Shown: positions 26,133 to 34,961 of the stretch, in pieces
How positions within the stretch are numbered: position 1 is the first letter of the stretch
Layout of the letters: the number at the start of each line of letters is the position of its first letter
DNA from: UBA1672 sp964587815
GTDB lineage: Bacteria; Pseudomonadota; Alphaproteobacteria; Micavibrionales; Micavibrionaceae
Length of the DNA: 64,000 nt
NCBI GenBank assembly: GCA_964587815.1
Contig: CAZPMH010000001.1
Coordinates: 124,001 to 188,000, forward strand
Reading direction: 5' to 3'
Translations under genes and position numbers: made by a program
The notes under the pieces: generated by a model
The model's input: only the letters and a program-made list of their open reading frames with translations
Database searches by the model: none
Told to the model about the DNA's origin: nothing

Positions 26133-26312
26133 TTAGTCCTGCTCTTCAATAACCTGACGACCTTTATATGTGCCTGTCTTAAGGTCGATGTGGTGGCGAC
26201 GCTTCGGCTCGCCTGAATCCTGATCTTCAACCCAGTTCACAGTTTTGAGGGCGTGATGGGCGCGGCGCATGTTGCGCTTAGATTTTGTAGTTTTTCTCTT
26301 TGGTACGGCCAT
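26133..26312 (-). CDS. rpmF: 50S ribosomal protein L32
   Basis: 59 aa. Reads MAVPKRKTTKSKRNMRRAHH at the N-terminus, then the WVEDQDSGEPKRRHHIDLKT core, standard for alphaproteobacterial L32, which lacks the zinc cysteines. Preceded by AAGGA with suitable spacing. The rpmF-plsX-fabH linkage ties translation to lipid synthesis in many bacteria. A DUF177 gene lies upstream, as expected. Confidence 0.96.
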   Translation of the reverse strand: MAVPKRKTTKSKRNMRRAHHALKTVNWVEDQDSGEPKRRHHIDLKTGTYKGRQVIEEQD

Positions 26313-26422
26313 GACCTAATTCCTTAAATTCTTTTAGCATTCTTAAAATGTGTGTGCGTTTTACTCAATTTAGCAGAGGATGGCAAGGAAATTGTTGAAA
26401 TTATTCTATTTAAATACCCTGC

Positions 26423-27055
26423 CTATTTGTCCTTTTTATCTTTTTTGCCGGCTTTCTTTTGTTCGTTCGCTTTCCATTCCTTCAGTGCGGCAAAGGGATT
26501 GTCGTATAAAGCATTCTCGTCCTCAGCACTTCCTGCGGTTTCCGGCCATTCAGCATCTTTCGATCGCGGGTAAGGATTTAACCCCAGAGACAGATGCTGC
26601 GTTACCAATTCACCGAGGTCAATTTTTCCATTGACGACGGGCTCAGGGTCATCACTTTCTTCGATCATTGGTTGCTCAGCTTTTTCGATATCCGGCAAGC
26701 GGTCGCGCTTTACTTTCGATAAAGAAACCGCGCCGCTTGTATCTGCGTACCACGCCTTAAACGTTTCCTTGATATGTTCTTCAACAGGATCGGCGGTTAT
26801 GACGCAGGCTTGCTTAATATCGGCCGTGATCGTTCCTTCAATTTCAATCGATTTGTTAATTTGGTTGCGTTGCATTATCAGATCAGCTGACAGGCTTTCA
26901 ATTTCAAGTACGCCTAAACGCTGGCTCAACGCTTTTCGTTCTGCTGCGTTTGTCTTGATTTTCAACTGATAAGGCTTCACATCTATTTTATCGCTTTCAA
27001 CAAAATGAGACCATTCGTTCTTATCATCGAGGGAGTCGTTTACTGTCTTGTTCAT
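26423..27055 (-). CDS. DUF177 / YceD family protein
   Basis: 210 aa. The YceD domain is seen as an N-terminal strand-rich region followed by IEIEGTITADIKQACVITADPV, which corresponds to the conserved 'C-x-x-[ST]' element of the family, and the C-terminal acidic segment IDLGELVTQHLSLGLNPYPR. The tail ends in a basic Lys-rich stretch. YceD proteins are linked to rpmF and to 23S rRNA/large-subunit biogenesis (known for plant and bacterial homologues). The gene lies upstream of rpmF and 3 bases after the bc1 chaperone gene. Confidence 0.85.
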   Translation of the reverse strand: MNKTVNDSLDDKNEWSHFVESDKIDVKPYQLKIKTNAAERKALSQRLGVLEIESLSADLIMQRNQINKSIEIEGTITADIKQACVITADPVEEHIKETFKAWYADTSGAVSLSKVKRDRLPDIEKAEQPMIEESDDPEPVVNGKIDLGELVTQHLSLGLNPYPRSKDAEWPETAGSAEDENALYDNPFAALKEWKANEQKKAGKKDKKDK

Positions 27056-27058
27056 TTT

Positions 27059-27637
27059 TTAATTTTCTTCCCTTATGTTGTCATCATCGAAAATGAAAGA
27101 TGCGCGGTCGATTTCTTTATCTTTAACACCTAAATTCGTGCGCATAAACTGTGACATTTTGTCGACGACCTTTTCATCCCATTCTTCATTATCAGAAACA
27201 GTTGCGTACAAGTTGCGCTTGATGGCCTGCTCGAGCGTGGAACGAGGTAATCCCTCTATGTCTTTATCAGAAAGCGTTTCAGGGGCAACCGCATATTGAT
27301 AAGCATGCATACGGCCGTTAAATGCCTTCATCATGCGTTTCATATGGCGTTTCATACCCGTGTCGCCGATTCCGATTTCGCGCAATGTTTGATCCATATC
27401 TTTAAATGTCACATCGAACAAAGCTTGGGCGAGCTGCTCGTAGCCCTCTTCGTTCATACGGCGATTGAGAACAATAAAGAGATGGATTAGTAGCAAGTCA
27501 AAACGTCCGTCAAGCGTATCCGGCACACCGTAACTTTCATAAAATGACGGCTCGCGCGTGTGCAAGAGCGCGTCACAATAAAGCTTTTCTGCGGAAGCTC
27601 TTTGTTTGTTTTTGGGCTTAAATAAAGTTGCAAACAT
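27059..27637 (-). CDS. Ubiquinol-cytochrome c chaperone family protein (CBP3/UQCC1-like)
   Basis: 192 aa. The segment YGVPDTLDGRFDLLLIHLFIVLNRR and the MDQTLREIGIGDTGMKRHMKRM motif are characteristic of the Ubiq_cyt_C_chap family. In mitochondria CBP3 assists cytochrome b assembly in complex bc1; the bacterial protein is assumed to do likewise at the inner membrane. No signal peptide. Located upstream of DUF177-rpmF and divergent from bamE, the usual alphaproteobacterial order. Implies the organism respires through a bc1 complex. Confidence 0.88.
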   Translation of the reverse strand: MFATLFKPKNKQRASAEKLYCDALLHTREPSFYESYGVPDTLDGRFDLLLIHLFIVLNRRMNEEGYEQLAQALFDVTFKDMDQTLREIGIGDTGMKRHMKRMMKAFNGRMHAYQYAVAPETLSDKDIEGLPRSTLEQAIKRNLYATVSDNEEWDEKVVDKMSQFMRTNLGVKDKEIDRASFIFDDDNIREEN

Positions 27638-27737
27638 CTCGTTTTGCCGTTTTGGCGTTTTCTTGTGGTATTTTTATTTCTATTGGTTAGTGTTATAAAA
27701 AATATCATCTTTAGACAAGAGAACCATTAAGAATATT

Positions 27738-28196
27738 ATGCGCCCTGTTCTTCAAATTTTGTTTTTTTTCTTAGCCTGTTCTTCTATCGCCGCATGTTCG
27801 CCTGTAGTTGCGCAGCGTGGCAACATGTTGGCAGAGCATCAGTTAGAGAATGTTCGTATTAATGAGCACACACGCTCTGACGTATTGCGCATTTTGGGCT
27901 CTCCCACCACGCAATCTACTTTTAATCCTAATATCTGGTATTACATCGGGCAGGAAACGGAAAAACGCGGCATCATGGATGACCAAGTTACTGATGAGAA
28001 AATTATTTCCGTTTTCTTTGATAAGCAAGGGGTTGTTCGTAAAATTGAAGATAAAAGCGGCGCAAGAATTGATGTGCCGATTTCTGACGATCAAACCAAA
28101 ACGTACGGCAACGAGTTGACCTTTATGCAGCAGCTTTTGGGGAATGTCGGTAAGTTTAACACACCACAGTCAAGCCCGACCGATTTGGGTCGTTAA
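27738..28196 (+). CDS. bamE: Outer-membrane assembly lipoprotein BamE (SmpA/OmlA)
   Basis: 152 aa. Lipoprotein signal with lipobox IAAC (Cys20). The SmpA/OmlA fold is seen in VRINEHTRSDVLRILGSPT and WYYIGQETEKRG. BamE stabilises the Bam complex that inserts outer-membrane beta barrels. The C-terminal half beyond the domain (QQLLGNVGKFN) is typical of alphaproteobacterial forms. Divergent from the bc1 chaperone with a 100-base shared upstream region. Confidence 0.9.
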   Translation: MRPVLQILFFFLACSSIAACSPVVAQRGNMLAEHQLENVRINEHTRSDVLRILGSPTTQSTFNPNIWYYIGQETEKRGIMDDQVTDEKIISVFFDKQGVVRKIEDKSGARIDVPISDDQTKTYGNELTFMQQLLGNVGKFNTPQSSPTDLGR

Positions 28197-28221
28197 GGCA
28201 CATCATTGTTTTTAGGTAAAC

Positions 28222-28635
28222 TTATATCGGGCGTTGTTGAACAACCTGCAGAAGCACTTCTGTGTCGATGTCGTCGCCGACAATTTTGTTTGTCACTGCA
28301 TTCAATTTATCTTTGATCATTTTGACCTGAATAACGCCGCCTTTTAGGGCTGCATGTTTATTCAAAATGCCGTACATATTTTGAATATAAGCATCGGCGA
28401 GGCGAGGCTTGATCGATTTGATTTTATCAGCATCGGAACTTCCGCCAACCTCTATCGCGACAACCATGCTCACGACCTGTTGCACACCATCATCATCGAT
28501 AATCGGCAGTAATAGTGGGTCCATTTTCACGTATTCGGCGCCAGTGCTTTTCTTTTCTGCGCCTGCAGACAAGGCAGGTGATGAGACGATAACGCCGCAC
28601 GCGAGAACCGATAAAAGTGTCAGTGTTTTACGCAT
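28222..28635 (-). CDS. Secreted FliL-like protein
   Basis: 137 aa from the ATG at 28635 (AGGA nine bases upstream; the frame extends to 28701 without a better site). A cleavable signal peptide ends near ALSA-GA. The mature part has the FliL-domain pattern: a beta strand, a hydrophobic strand VSMVVAIEV, the helix PRLADAYIQNMYGIL and a C-terminal strand LLQVVQQR. Genuine FliL is anchored by an N-terminal helix and sits with flagellar genes; this one appears exported and isolated. Role in motor function is inference only. Confidence 0.6.
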   Translation of the reverse strand: MRKTLTLLSVLACGVIVSSPALSAGAEKKSTGAEYVKMDPLLLPIIDDDGVQQVVSMVVAIEVGGSSDADKIKSIKPRLADAYIQNMYGILNKHAALKGGVIQVKMIKDKLNAVTNKIVGDDIDTEVLLQVVQQRPI

Positions 28636-28771
28636 TATTATTCCTGTACGTTTTATTTGCAAGGGGAGCAAATATTCATATCCCGAGAACCAGAATATCA
28701 AAGAAAGTTTAATACAGATTTAGCTTTAGGTAAAATTTAATCTTTATTGTTTGGATGTTTTGTATTTTACC

Positions 28772-29275
28772 TCAAGAACGAATGGCTTTAGAGACATTGT
28801 CCAGAATACCATTAACAAAACCGGCCTGACCTTTACCGTAGAAACTGTGGGTGACATCGATATAATCATTCACGATAAGCGGCGCGTCTATCTTGTCATG
28901 ACATAACAGTTCAGTTACACCACAAAGCATGATTGATTTCAGCAAAGGCTCTATTTCTTTGGTGTTTTCGGTCGCTTCATTATCGGTGTTATTTTTAATG
29001 CTCGATTTTAAAATCACATCGACTTCGCTAAGACGTTTTTGAAGATTTGTCATGATGTTTTTAAACAACGTGCCGTGGGGCTTGAATATTTGAATGTCGG
29101 AGCTCTCTTCATCGGCGCCCATTTCAATCGGCATGCCGCGTTCCAGATATTCCTGCACCACTTCGGGCACAGGGCGTTGATTTTGTAGGAGCTGATAGCA
29201 AGCCTGAGCGGCCATCATACGAGCGACGAGTTCTTTATTCTGGTTCAGGTCAATTTGTTTTGCGGGTTTTGACAT
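28772..29275 (-). CDS. nusB: Transcription antitermination factor NusB
   Basis: 167 aa, all-helical. RMMAAQACYQLL near the N-terminus corresponds to the family ARxxAxQALYQ motif and VNDYIDVTHSFYGKGQAGFVNGILDNV to the conserved C-terminal NEYxxxAxxF..SxxFVNGVLD region. Binds boxA RNA with NusE for rRNA antitermination. Downstream of ribH with 5 bases between, the conserved rib-nusB operon end. Confidence 0.93.
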   Translation of the reverse strand: MSKPAKQIDLNQNKELVARMMAAQACYQLLQNQRPVPEVVQEYLERGMPIEMGADEESSDIQIFKPHGTLFKNIMTNLQKRLSEVDVILKSSIKNNTDNEATENTKEIEPLLKSIMLCGVTELLCHDKIDAPLIVNDYIDVTHSFYGKGQAGFVNGILDNVSKAIRS

Positions 29276-29280
29276 ACTTA

Positions 29281-29706
29281 CTACTTCTGAAATTGTTTTT
29301 TAATTTTTATGAGCCCAAGAACAGCGGATACTGCGTCTGCGCCCTTATTTTTTTCGCGTGGGTCAGCACGCTGGACGGCTTGTTCCATCGTGTCGCATGT
29401 TAGAATTGCGTTTCCGATGGGAAAATTATTTTCAAGCGCAAGATTTGTTATGCCGCGTGCGCTTTCATTGCAGACGATGTCATAGTGAGAGGTTTCGCCG
29501 CGAATGACACAGCCCAAGGCAAGCGCGCCGTCATACTTACCGCTTTCCATACCCAGTTTAATTGCCAGCGGTATTTCGAGCGCGCCTGATGCTTCGATGA
29601 TATCGAATGTTGCAGATGCGTCGTTCAAAGCGGTTTGCGTGCCGTTCATCAGCAGTTTTGCGACATCTTCGTAATATGGTGATGTAACGATTAGTATGTG
29701 GGGCAT
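29281..29706 (-). CDS. ribH: 6,7-dimethyl-8-ribityllumazine synthase
   Basis: 141 aa. Motifs GALEIP, GCVIRGETSHYDIV (catalytic His) and the ILTCDTMEQAVQRA segment. Condenses 5-amino-6-ribitylaminouracil with dihydroxybutanone phosphate in the penultimate riboflavin step. Slightly short at the N-terminus but complete in core motifs. Lies between ribB(A) and nusB. Confidence 0.95.
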   Translation of the reverse strand: MPHILIVTSPYYEDVAKLLMNGTQTALNDASATFDIIEASGALEIPLAIKLGMESGKYDGALALGCVIRGETSHYDIVCNESARGITNLALENNFPIGNAILTCDTMEQAVQRADPREKNKGADAVSAVLGLIKIKKQFQK

Positions 29707-29718
29707 TAAGTGTCTTTC

Positions 29719-30885
29719 TTAGGTGATTTTGCGATGGCCGTGAATGTGAAGGCCATAGCCCTCCAATCCGGGAATGTTTTTCGGGCTGTTTGACAACAAG
29801 GTCATGTCTTTTACGCCCAAATCGAGCAATATCTGCGCGCCGATACCATAATCGCGTAACACTGCATCTTTTTTCGGTGCATCGACTGGAGCAGCACTGA
29901 GGCGCTCGGACAGGCTGTGCGGGTTTGGTGGACGCAAGATGACCACAACACCGCATTCTTCCTGCGCAACAATCCGCATGGCGTTTTCAAGCATCCGATC
30001 GGGATCGGCGCCGAGAGCATCTTTTAATGTATCAAGCGCGTGCATGCGCACCAAGACAGGCTCTTTGGCGTTTTTTATGTCACCTTTGCTCAGGACTATA
30101 TGCTCTGCATAGTCGATTTTTGCGGCATAGAGGGTGAGGTCAAACGTGCCGATATCAGGGGCGTTGAATTCACCTTCGTGAATTTTTTCGACCATGTTTT
30201 CGGTGCGGCGGCGATATTCGATCAAGTCAGCGATAGAGCCGATTTTCAGATTATGGAATTGGGAAAATTGCACCAAGTCACTGAGACGCGCCATTGTGCC
30301 GTCATCATTCATGATTTCACAAATCACGCCTGCGCCGCTAAAGCCTGCGAGTTTTGAAAGATCAACGGCAGCCTCTGTGTGGCCTGCGCGCACCAAAACG
30401 CCACCTTCTCTTGCAACCAGTGGGAAAACATGCCCTGGTGTGGCGATGCTGTCAGGGCCGCTGTTCGGGTTGATGGCGGTTTGAATGGTTTTGGCACGAT
30501 CTGCTGCAGAAATCCCTGTGGTTACGCCCTCTTTCGCTTCGATGGAGACAGTAAAGGCCGTACGGTGTTGTGTGTTATTGCCGCGCCCCATCAGATGCAA
30601 GCTCAGGCGGTCAACCATCTGTTCTTCCATCGGTAAGCAGATTAGGCCGCGGCCTTCTTTGGCCATGAAATTGATGTTTTCAGGTGTTGCCATTTGCGCT
30701 GCGATCACAAGGTCGCCTTCATTTTCACGATCCTCATCATCGACGATGACCACAGGCTTGCCGTTACGCATATCGGCGATAATTTCTTCAATATCAGATA
30801 GCACGGCCTGATCGTCCTCATGAAGACGTGTATCACTTTGGCGCGCATCGCGGATATTTTGTTTGCTGATCGTTGCTTCGGTCAT
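29719..30885 (-). CDS. ribB: 3,4-dihydroxy-2-butanone 4-phosphate synthase with degenerate cyclohydrolase II-like domain (RibBX type)
   Basis: 388 aa. The N-terminal ~200 residues are a complete RibB: VVDDEDRENEGDLVIAA (metal-binding DDExRENEGD), HTEAAVDLSKLAG, and a well-conserved core. The C-terminal half aligns in pattern with GTP cyclohydrolase II but where RibA has three zinc cysteines (CLTGDALFSLRCDCG in E. coli) this protein has MHALDTLKDALGADPDR, with none. The second half is thus most likely non-catalytic, matching the RibBX variant described in Proteobacteria. A separate RibA is expected elsewhere. One base after ribE. Confidence 0.88.
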   Translation of the reverse strand: MTEATISKQNIRDARQSDTRLHEDDQAVLSDIEEIIADMRNGKPVVIVDDEDRENEGDLVIAAQMATPENINFMAKEGRGLICLPMEEQMVDRLSLHLMGRGNNTQHRTAFTVSIEAKEGVTTGISAADRAKTIQTAINPNSGPDSIATPGHVFPLVAREGGVLVRAGHTEAAVDLSKLAGFSGAGVICEIMNDDGTMARLSDLVQFSQFHNLKIGSIADLIEYRRRTENMVEKIHEGEFNAPDIGTFDLTLYAAKIDYAEHIVLSKGDIKNAKEPVLVRMHALDTLKDALGADPDRMLENAMRIVAQEECGVVVILRPPNPHSLSERLSAAPVDAPKKDAVLRDYGIGAQILLDLGVKDMTLLSNSPKNIPGLEGYGLHIHGHRKIT

Positions 30886-31482
30886 TTATGTGTCTCTAAA
30901 CTGCATTTGACGTGCAACATAGCGTGCAATCGTGTCAATTTCCAGATTTAGTTTATCGCTTGTCTTGCGATCGCCGAGCGTGGTGTGTTCCCAAGTGTGC
31001 GGAATAATGTTTACGCCGAAATATTCCTGCTCAACTTCGTTGACAGTCAAAGAGATTCCATCAAGTGTGATTGAGCCTTTCGGCGCGATGAATGCTTTAA
31101 ATTCTTCAGGTATTCTGATTTTTAAGCGGTGCGAGTCGCCTTCGGGCGTGATGTCCAAAATTTCAGTCACACCATCGACGTGGCCTGAAACGAGGTGTCC
31201 GCCAATCTCATCGCCCAGCTTTAAAGATGGCTCGATGTTAATTCGGGTCATGACCCGCCATGCGCCTATGATGGTTTTATCCAGGCTTTCCTTTGATACA
31301 TCTACTTTGAAGGTGTTTTTTGACTTCTCGATGACACTCAAACATGCACCGGAACAAGCAATGGACGCACCGATCTGCACCGGCTCAAGGTTCAAATTCG
31401 TTTCGATTTCGATCCGCCAATCGCCTCGCGTTTTGTCGATGTTTTTGACTATTCCGATGTCTTGGATCAGACCGGTGAACAT
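30886..31482 (-). CDS. ribE: Riboflavin synthase, alpha subunit
   Basis: 198 aa made of two tandem lumazine-binding barrels. Begins with MFTGLIQDIGIV (family MFTGIIE), has SIACSGACLSV in the first barrel and LVSGHVDGV linking to the second with GSITLDGISLTVN. Dismutates two ribityllumazines into riboflavin plus pyrimidine. Four bases downstream of ribD. Confidence 0.95.
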   Translation of the reverse strand: MFTGLIQDIGIVKNIDKTRGDWRIEIETNLNLEPVQIGASIACSGACLSVIEKSKNTFKVDVSKESLDKTIIGAWRVMTRINIEPSLKLGDEIGGHLVSGHVDGVTEILDITPEGDSHRLKIRIPEEFKAFIAPKGSITLDGISLTVNEVEQEYFGVNIIPHTWEHTTLGDRKTSDKLNLEIDTIARYVARQMQFRDT

Positions 31483-31485
31483 AGA

Positions 31486-32589
31486 TTACTCTTCCTTACT
31501 TTTGTGCGTATATATTTCGAGTGTGTCTTCGCCGATTTTGCGCATGTGTTGCAGAATCATATTTCGATTTTCTTTTATATTTTCAAGATTTATCCCGCTT
31601 ACCATGCTTTTTGAATCGCCTCCGAAGACGCGTGGAGCGCGATAGATGAGAAGGTCATTCCATAAGCCGCTTTGTAGAAAAGAGGTGTGGATTTGTGCGC
31701 CGCCCTCTACCATCAGCCTTGTTACTCCGCGCCTTGCCAATTCTGCAAGGCAAGCCTTTATGTTATGCGGATCAACATGAATTAAAATGACACCTGTTTG
31801 TTCAAGCTCCTCTTTTGTGTCACTCGCGTTTTTATATACGAGCCAGAGCGGCGTTTCCAAGGCTGTTTTGACCAAATTTGATGACGGGTCAATGCGCATA
31901 TCCGTATCGAGGACTATGCGTATCGGATTATGGTTAATCCCGTCGACTCGCGTAGTCAGTGATGGATTATCGCTCCGCGCCGTTTCGATGCCGATAAGGA
32001 TGGCGTCATGCTGGCTGCGAACCAGATGAGCGTGCTGGCGCGCCGCCTGTCCTGTAATCCATTTGCTTTCGCCGTTTTTAAGCGCCGTTTTCCCGTCAAG
32101 TGAGCAGGCCGTTTTGAGAGTGACGAGCGGCCTGTTTTGGGTTAGCGTCAGGAAGAATCCTTTGTTGACGTCATCACATTCACTTTCAAGAACAGATGAG
32201 ACAACCTCTATTCCTGCTTTTTCTAAGGTTTGTGCAGCTGTTCCCTGAACTTGCGGGTTTCTGTCGGTTGAGCCAATAACAACACGCGCGATGCCTGCCT
32301 CAATAATGGCTTGCGTGCAGGGCGGCGTGTTTCCTTGGTGAGTACAGGGTTCGAGCGTAACATAAAGAGTTGCGCCGCTAGCGCCCTGCCCTGCTTTTTC
32401 CAAGGCTTGCGTTTCGGCGTGTGGGCGGCCACCGTCGGCTGTTCTGGCGCGAGCAATGACATGGTCGTCTTTTACAATGACACAACCAACCGACGGGTTT
32501 GGCGCGCAACGCCCTAAACCTGTTCGCGCGATGGATAACGCGTTTTTCATATGCGCGATATCTTCTGGCGTGTGGTCAGGCGCACTCAC
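31486..32589 (-). CDS. ribD: Bifunctional riboflavin deaminase/reductase RibD
   Basis: 367 aa. N-terminal cytidine-deaminase fold with zinc site HAE and PCTHQGNTPPC; C-terminal reductase domain (RibD_C) with MVEGGAQIHTSFL. Carries out steps two and three of riboflavin synthesis. The start codon is GTG at 32589, overlapping the nrdR stop by four bases (GTGA), so the two are translationally coupled. Confidence 0.95.
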   Translation of the reverse strand: MSAPDHTPEDIAHMKNALSIARTGLGRCAPNPSVGCVIVKDDHVIARARTADGGRPHAETQALEKAGQGASGATLYVTLEPCTHQGNTPPCTQAIIEAGIARVVIGSTDRNPQVQGTAAQTLEKAGIEVVSSVLESECDDVNKGFFLTLTQNRPLVTLKTACSLDGKTALKNGESKWITGQAARQHAHLVRSQHDAILIGIETARSDNPSLTTRVDGINHNPIRIVLDTDMRIDPSSNLVKTALETPLWLVYKNASDTKEELEQTGVILIHVDPHNIKACLAELARRGVTRLMVEGGAQIHTSFLQSGLWNDLLIYRAPRVFGGDSKSMVSGINLENIKENRNMILQHMRKIGEDTLEIYTHKSKEE

Positions 32590-33059
32590 TTGCTGGATTC
32601 CTTATCCTTTAAGTGTGTGACCTTATCAAGGAAATCATTGAAATCTTTAGGGTTGCGGAAGTCTTTGTACACAGAGGCAAAACGGATATAACCAACCGCG
32701 TCAAGTTCCGTGAGCGCCTCCATGACAAGCGCGCCGATTTTATCGGAATGCACTTCGGCCTCGCCTTCGGATTCGAGAGCACGAACGATTTTATCGGCTT
32801 CTTTTTCGATTGCGGTCAGTTCGACGGGGCGTTTGCGCAACGCCACCTGCATGGAGCGAATGATTTTATCGCGATCGAAGGGCTGTTTACGCCCCCCGCC
32901 TTTTAGTACCGTCATATCACGGAGTTGGACACGTTCAAAGGTCGTGAAGCGCTGGTTGCAATCAGGGCAGAAACGGCGGCGGCGGATGGCGGAATTATCC
33001 TCCGTCGGTCGCGAGTCTTTGACTTGCGTTTCAATATTGCCACAAAACGGACAGCGCAT
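32586..33059 (-). CDS. nrdR: Transcriptional repressor NrdR
   Basis: 157 aa. Zinc ribbon CPFCGN...CPDCNQRF at the N-terminus, then an ATP-cone domain (VLKGGGRKQPFDRDKIIRSM). Senses ATP/dATP and represses ribonucleotide reductase genes. Placed between glyA and ribD as in most alphaproteobacteria. No NrdR box pair was searched for in the window. Confidence 0.96.
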   Translation of the reverse strand: MRCPFCGNIETQVKDSRPTEDNSAIRRRRFCPDCNQRFTTFERVQLRDMTVLKGGGRKQPFDRDKIIRSMQVALRKRPVELTAIEKEADKIVRALESEGEAEVHSDKIGALVMEALTELDAVGYIRFASVYKDFRNPKDFNDFLDKVTHLKDKESSK

Positions 33060-33097
33060 TCAGTCTCCTTTGTTGTGTTTCCTTGTCTATCTATGCC

Positions 33098-34411
33098 TTA
33101 TAGCGTTGGATAGATCGGGAAACGCTTACATAACGCTTCGACACGTGTGCGCACGGTTTTCTCAACATCGCCGTTGCCTTCGGGGCCGTTTGCGGCCAAA
33201 CCGTCGAGAACCTCGACTGCCATGCGACCGACTTCGCGGAATTCATCCGCTCCAAAGCCGCGTGTCGTGCCCGCCGGTGTGCCGAAACGTACGCCTGATG
33301 TGACAAACGGCTTTTCGGGATCAAACGGGACCGCGTTTTTGTTACAGGTCATGCCTGCGCGCTCCAGAGCTTCTTCTGCGCGGTTACCTGTTAGGCCTTT
33401 CGGGCGAAGGTCGAGCAGAACGATATGGCTGTCTGTGCCGCCTGATACGATATCGAGGCCGCCTTCGATCAACACTTCTGACATTGCGCGTGCATTATCC
33501 ACGATGGCTTGCGCGTATTCTTTAAAGCTAGGCTTTAAAGCTTCACCGTAAGCAACTGCTTTTGCAGCCATTACATGCGCCAAAGGTTTACCCTGCAATC
33601 CAGGGAAAACAGCAGTGTTCAGCTTTTTACCGAGATCAAGGTCGTTTGACAGGATCATACCGCCTGATGGCCCGCGCAGTGTTTTGTGCGTTGTTGTTGT
33701 AACAACATCAGCATGCGGGATGGGTGACGGATATGCACCGCCTGCGACCAAGCCTGCATAGTGCGCCATATCGACCATAAGTTTAGCGCCGACTTCATCA
33801 GCGATTTTGCGGAAACGCGCCCAATCAATCACGCGAGGATAGGCCGATGCACCAGCGATAATCAGCTTTGGCTTGTGTTCGCGTGCCAAACGCTCCATTT
33901 CCTCGTAATCGAGAAGCGCGTCTTCTTTGCGTACGCCGTACTGAACCGCGTTGAACCATTTTCCTGATTGTGCAGGAGCCGCGCCGTGTGTGAGGTGACC
34001 ACCGTGTGCGAGGCTCATGCCAAGAATTGTGTCGCCGGGCTGCAGCAAAGCCATGAAGACCGCACCGTTTGCTTGCGCGCCTGAGTGTGGCTGTACGTTC
34101 ACATATTCACAACCGAATAATTCCTTCGCGCGGTCAATCGCAAGCTGTTCAACAACATCAACATGCTCACAGCCACCGTAATAACGCTTGCCCGGATAGC
34201 CTTCAGCGTATTTGTTGGTCATGATACAGCCGTTTGCTTCGATCACAGCTAAAGACGCAATGTTTTCAGAGGCGATCAGCTCAATTTGGTTTTGTTGGCG
34301 CTCAAGCTCGCCGTCCAAAGCGGCCTGTACGGCAGGATCAGCTGTTTTTAGATGTTCTGTGAAGAAATTGCTCTCGATATATTCGGGAAGTTTTTCTGCT
34401 GCATTGCTCAT
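33098..34411 (-). CDS. glyA: Serine hydroxymethyltransferase
   Basis: 437 aa. PLP lysine in TTTTHKTLRGPSGG; other landmarks are ELIASENIAS, YAEGYPGKRYYGGCE and HGGHLTHG. Interconverts serine and glycine, feeding one-carbon folate. First gene of the nrdR-rib block; 28 bases separate it from rpiB upstream. The length and all motifs are standard. Confidence 0.97.
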   Translation of the reverse strand: MSNAAEKLPEYIESNFFTEHLKTADPAVQAALDGELERQQNQIELIASENIASLAVIEANGCIMTNKYAEGYPGKRYYGGCEHVDVVEQLAIDRAKELFGCEYVNVQPHSGAQANGAVFMALLQPGDTILGMSLAHGGHLTHGAAPAQSGKWFNAVQYGVRKEDALLDYEEMERLAREHKPKLIIAGASAYPRVIDWARFRKIADEVGAKLMVDMAHYAGLVAGGAYPSPIPHADVVTTTTHKTLRGPSGGMILSNDLDLGKKLNTAVFPGLQGKPLAHVMAAKAVAYGEALKPSFKEYAQAIVDNARAMSEVLIEGGLDIVSGGTDSHIVLLDLRPKGLTGNRAEEALERAGMTCNKNAVPFDPEKPFVTSGVRFGTPAGTTRGFGADEFREVGRMAVEVLDGLAANGPEGNGDVEKTVRTRVEALCKRFPIYPTL

Positions 34412-34439
34412 AATTGGTTTCCTTTTTTATTGATCAAAA

Positions 34440-34886
34440 TTATGGGGTTATTTTTTCTATACGACGCTGATGGCGGCCTTCGCTGTTTTTTGCGTCGTCG
34501 AATTCTGTATTGATGAATGTTTCAATGATGTCGAAGACAGCCTCTTGCCCCGTGATGCGCGCGCCCAAGGCCAGTACGTTTGCATCGTTGTGCTGTCTTG
34601 TCAGGCGTGCCATTGTCACATTTGTGCATAAAGCGGCGCGGATATGCTCATGGCGATTTAAACTGATGGAGATACCGATGCCGGAACCGCAAATGGCGAT
34701 ACCATATAAATCTTGCTTTTTTTTAAGTTCTTCAGCCAGTTTATGGGCGTAATCAGGATAGTCCACGGAGTCAGATGAGTCCGTTCCTAAATCGGTGAAC
34801 GTAATTTGTTTACCAAAACGATTTTTAATCGCCTCTTTTAGCTCGTAGCCGCCGTGATCACATGCAATTGCTATATTCTTAATCAT
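34440..34886 (-). CDS. rpiB: Ribose-5-phosphate isomerase B
   Basis: 148 aa. ACDHGGYELKEAIK at the N-terminus, active-site CGSGIGISIS with the catalytic Cys, and NDANVLALGARI. Interconverts ribulose-5-phosphate and ribose-5-phosphate. Its place next to glyA is the conserved alphaproteobacterial order. Confidence 0.95.
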   Translation of the reverse strand: MIKNIAIACDHGGYELKEAIKNRFGKQITFTDLGTDSSDSVDYPDYAHKLAEELKKKQDLYGIAICGSGIGISISLNRHEHIRAALCTNVTMARLTRQHNDANVLALGARITGQEAVFDIIETFINTEFDDAKNSEGRHQRRIEKITP

Positions 34887-34961
34887 GCCCTTTTATAGGG
34901 CGAGACGGTTACAGAAATCAATCCTTTTATGATGGTTTTACGAAAAAGACGTGTGCAGATT

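Noticed and set aside
28236..28248. GTTGTTGAACAAC palindrome
   Set aside because: It lies inside the coding region of the FliL-like protein; codons explain it and no partner copy was noticed.
30932..31645. Long antisense frame over ribE/ribD
   Set aside because: Same reason: complement of riboflavin synthase with no features of its own.
32590..33097. Possible FMN riboswitch before ribD
   Set aside because: ribD overlaps nrdR directly, leaving no leader; no RFN-like structure seen before glyA either.
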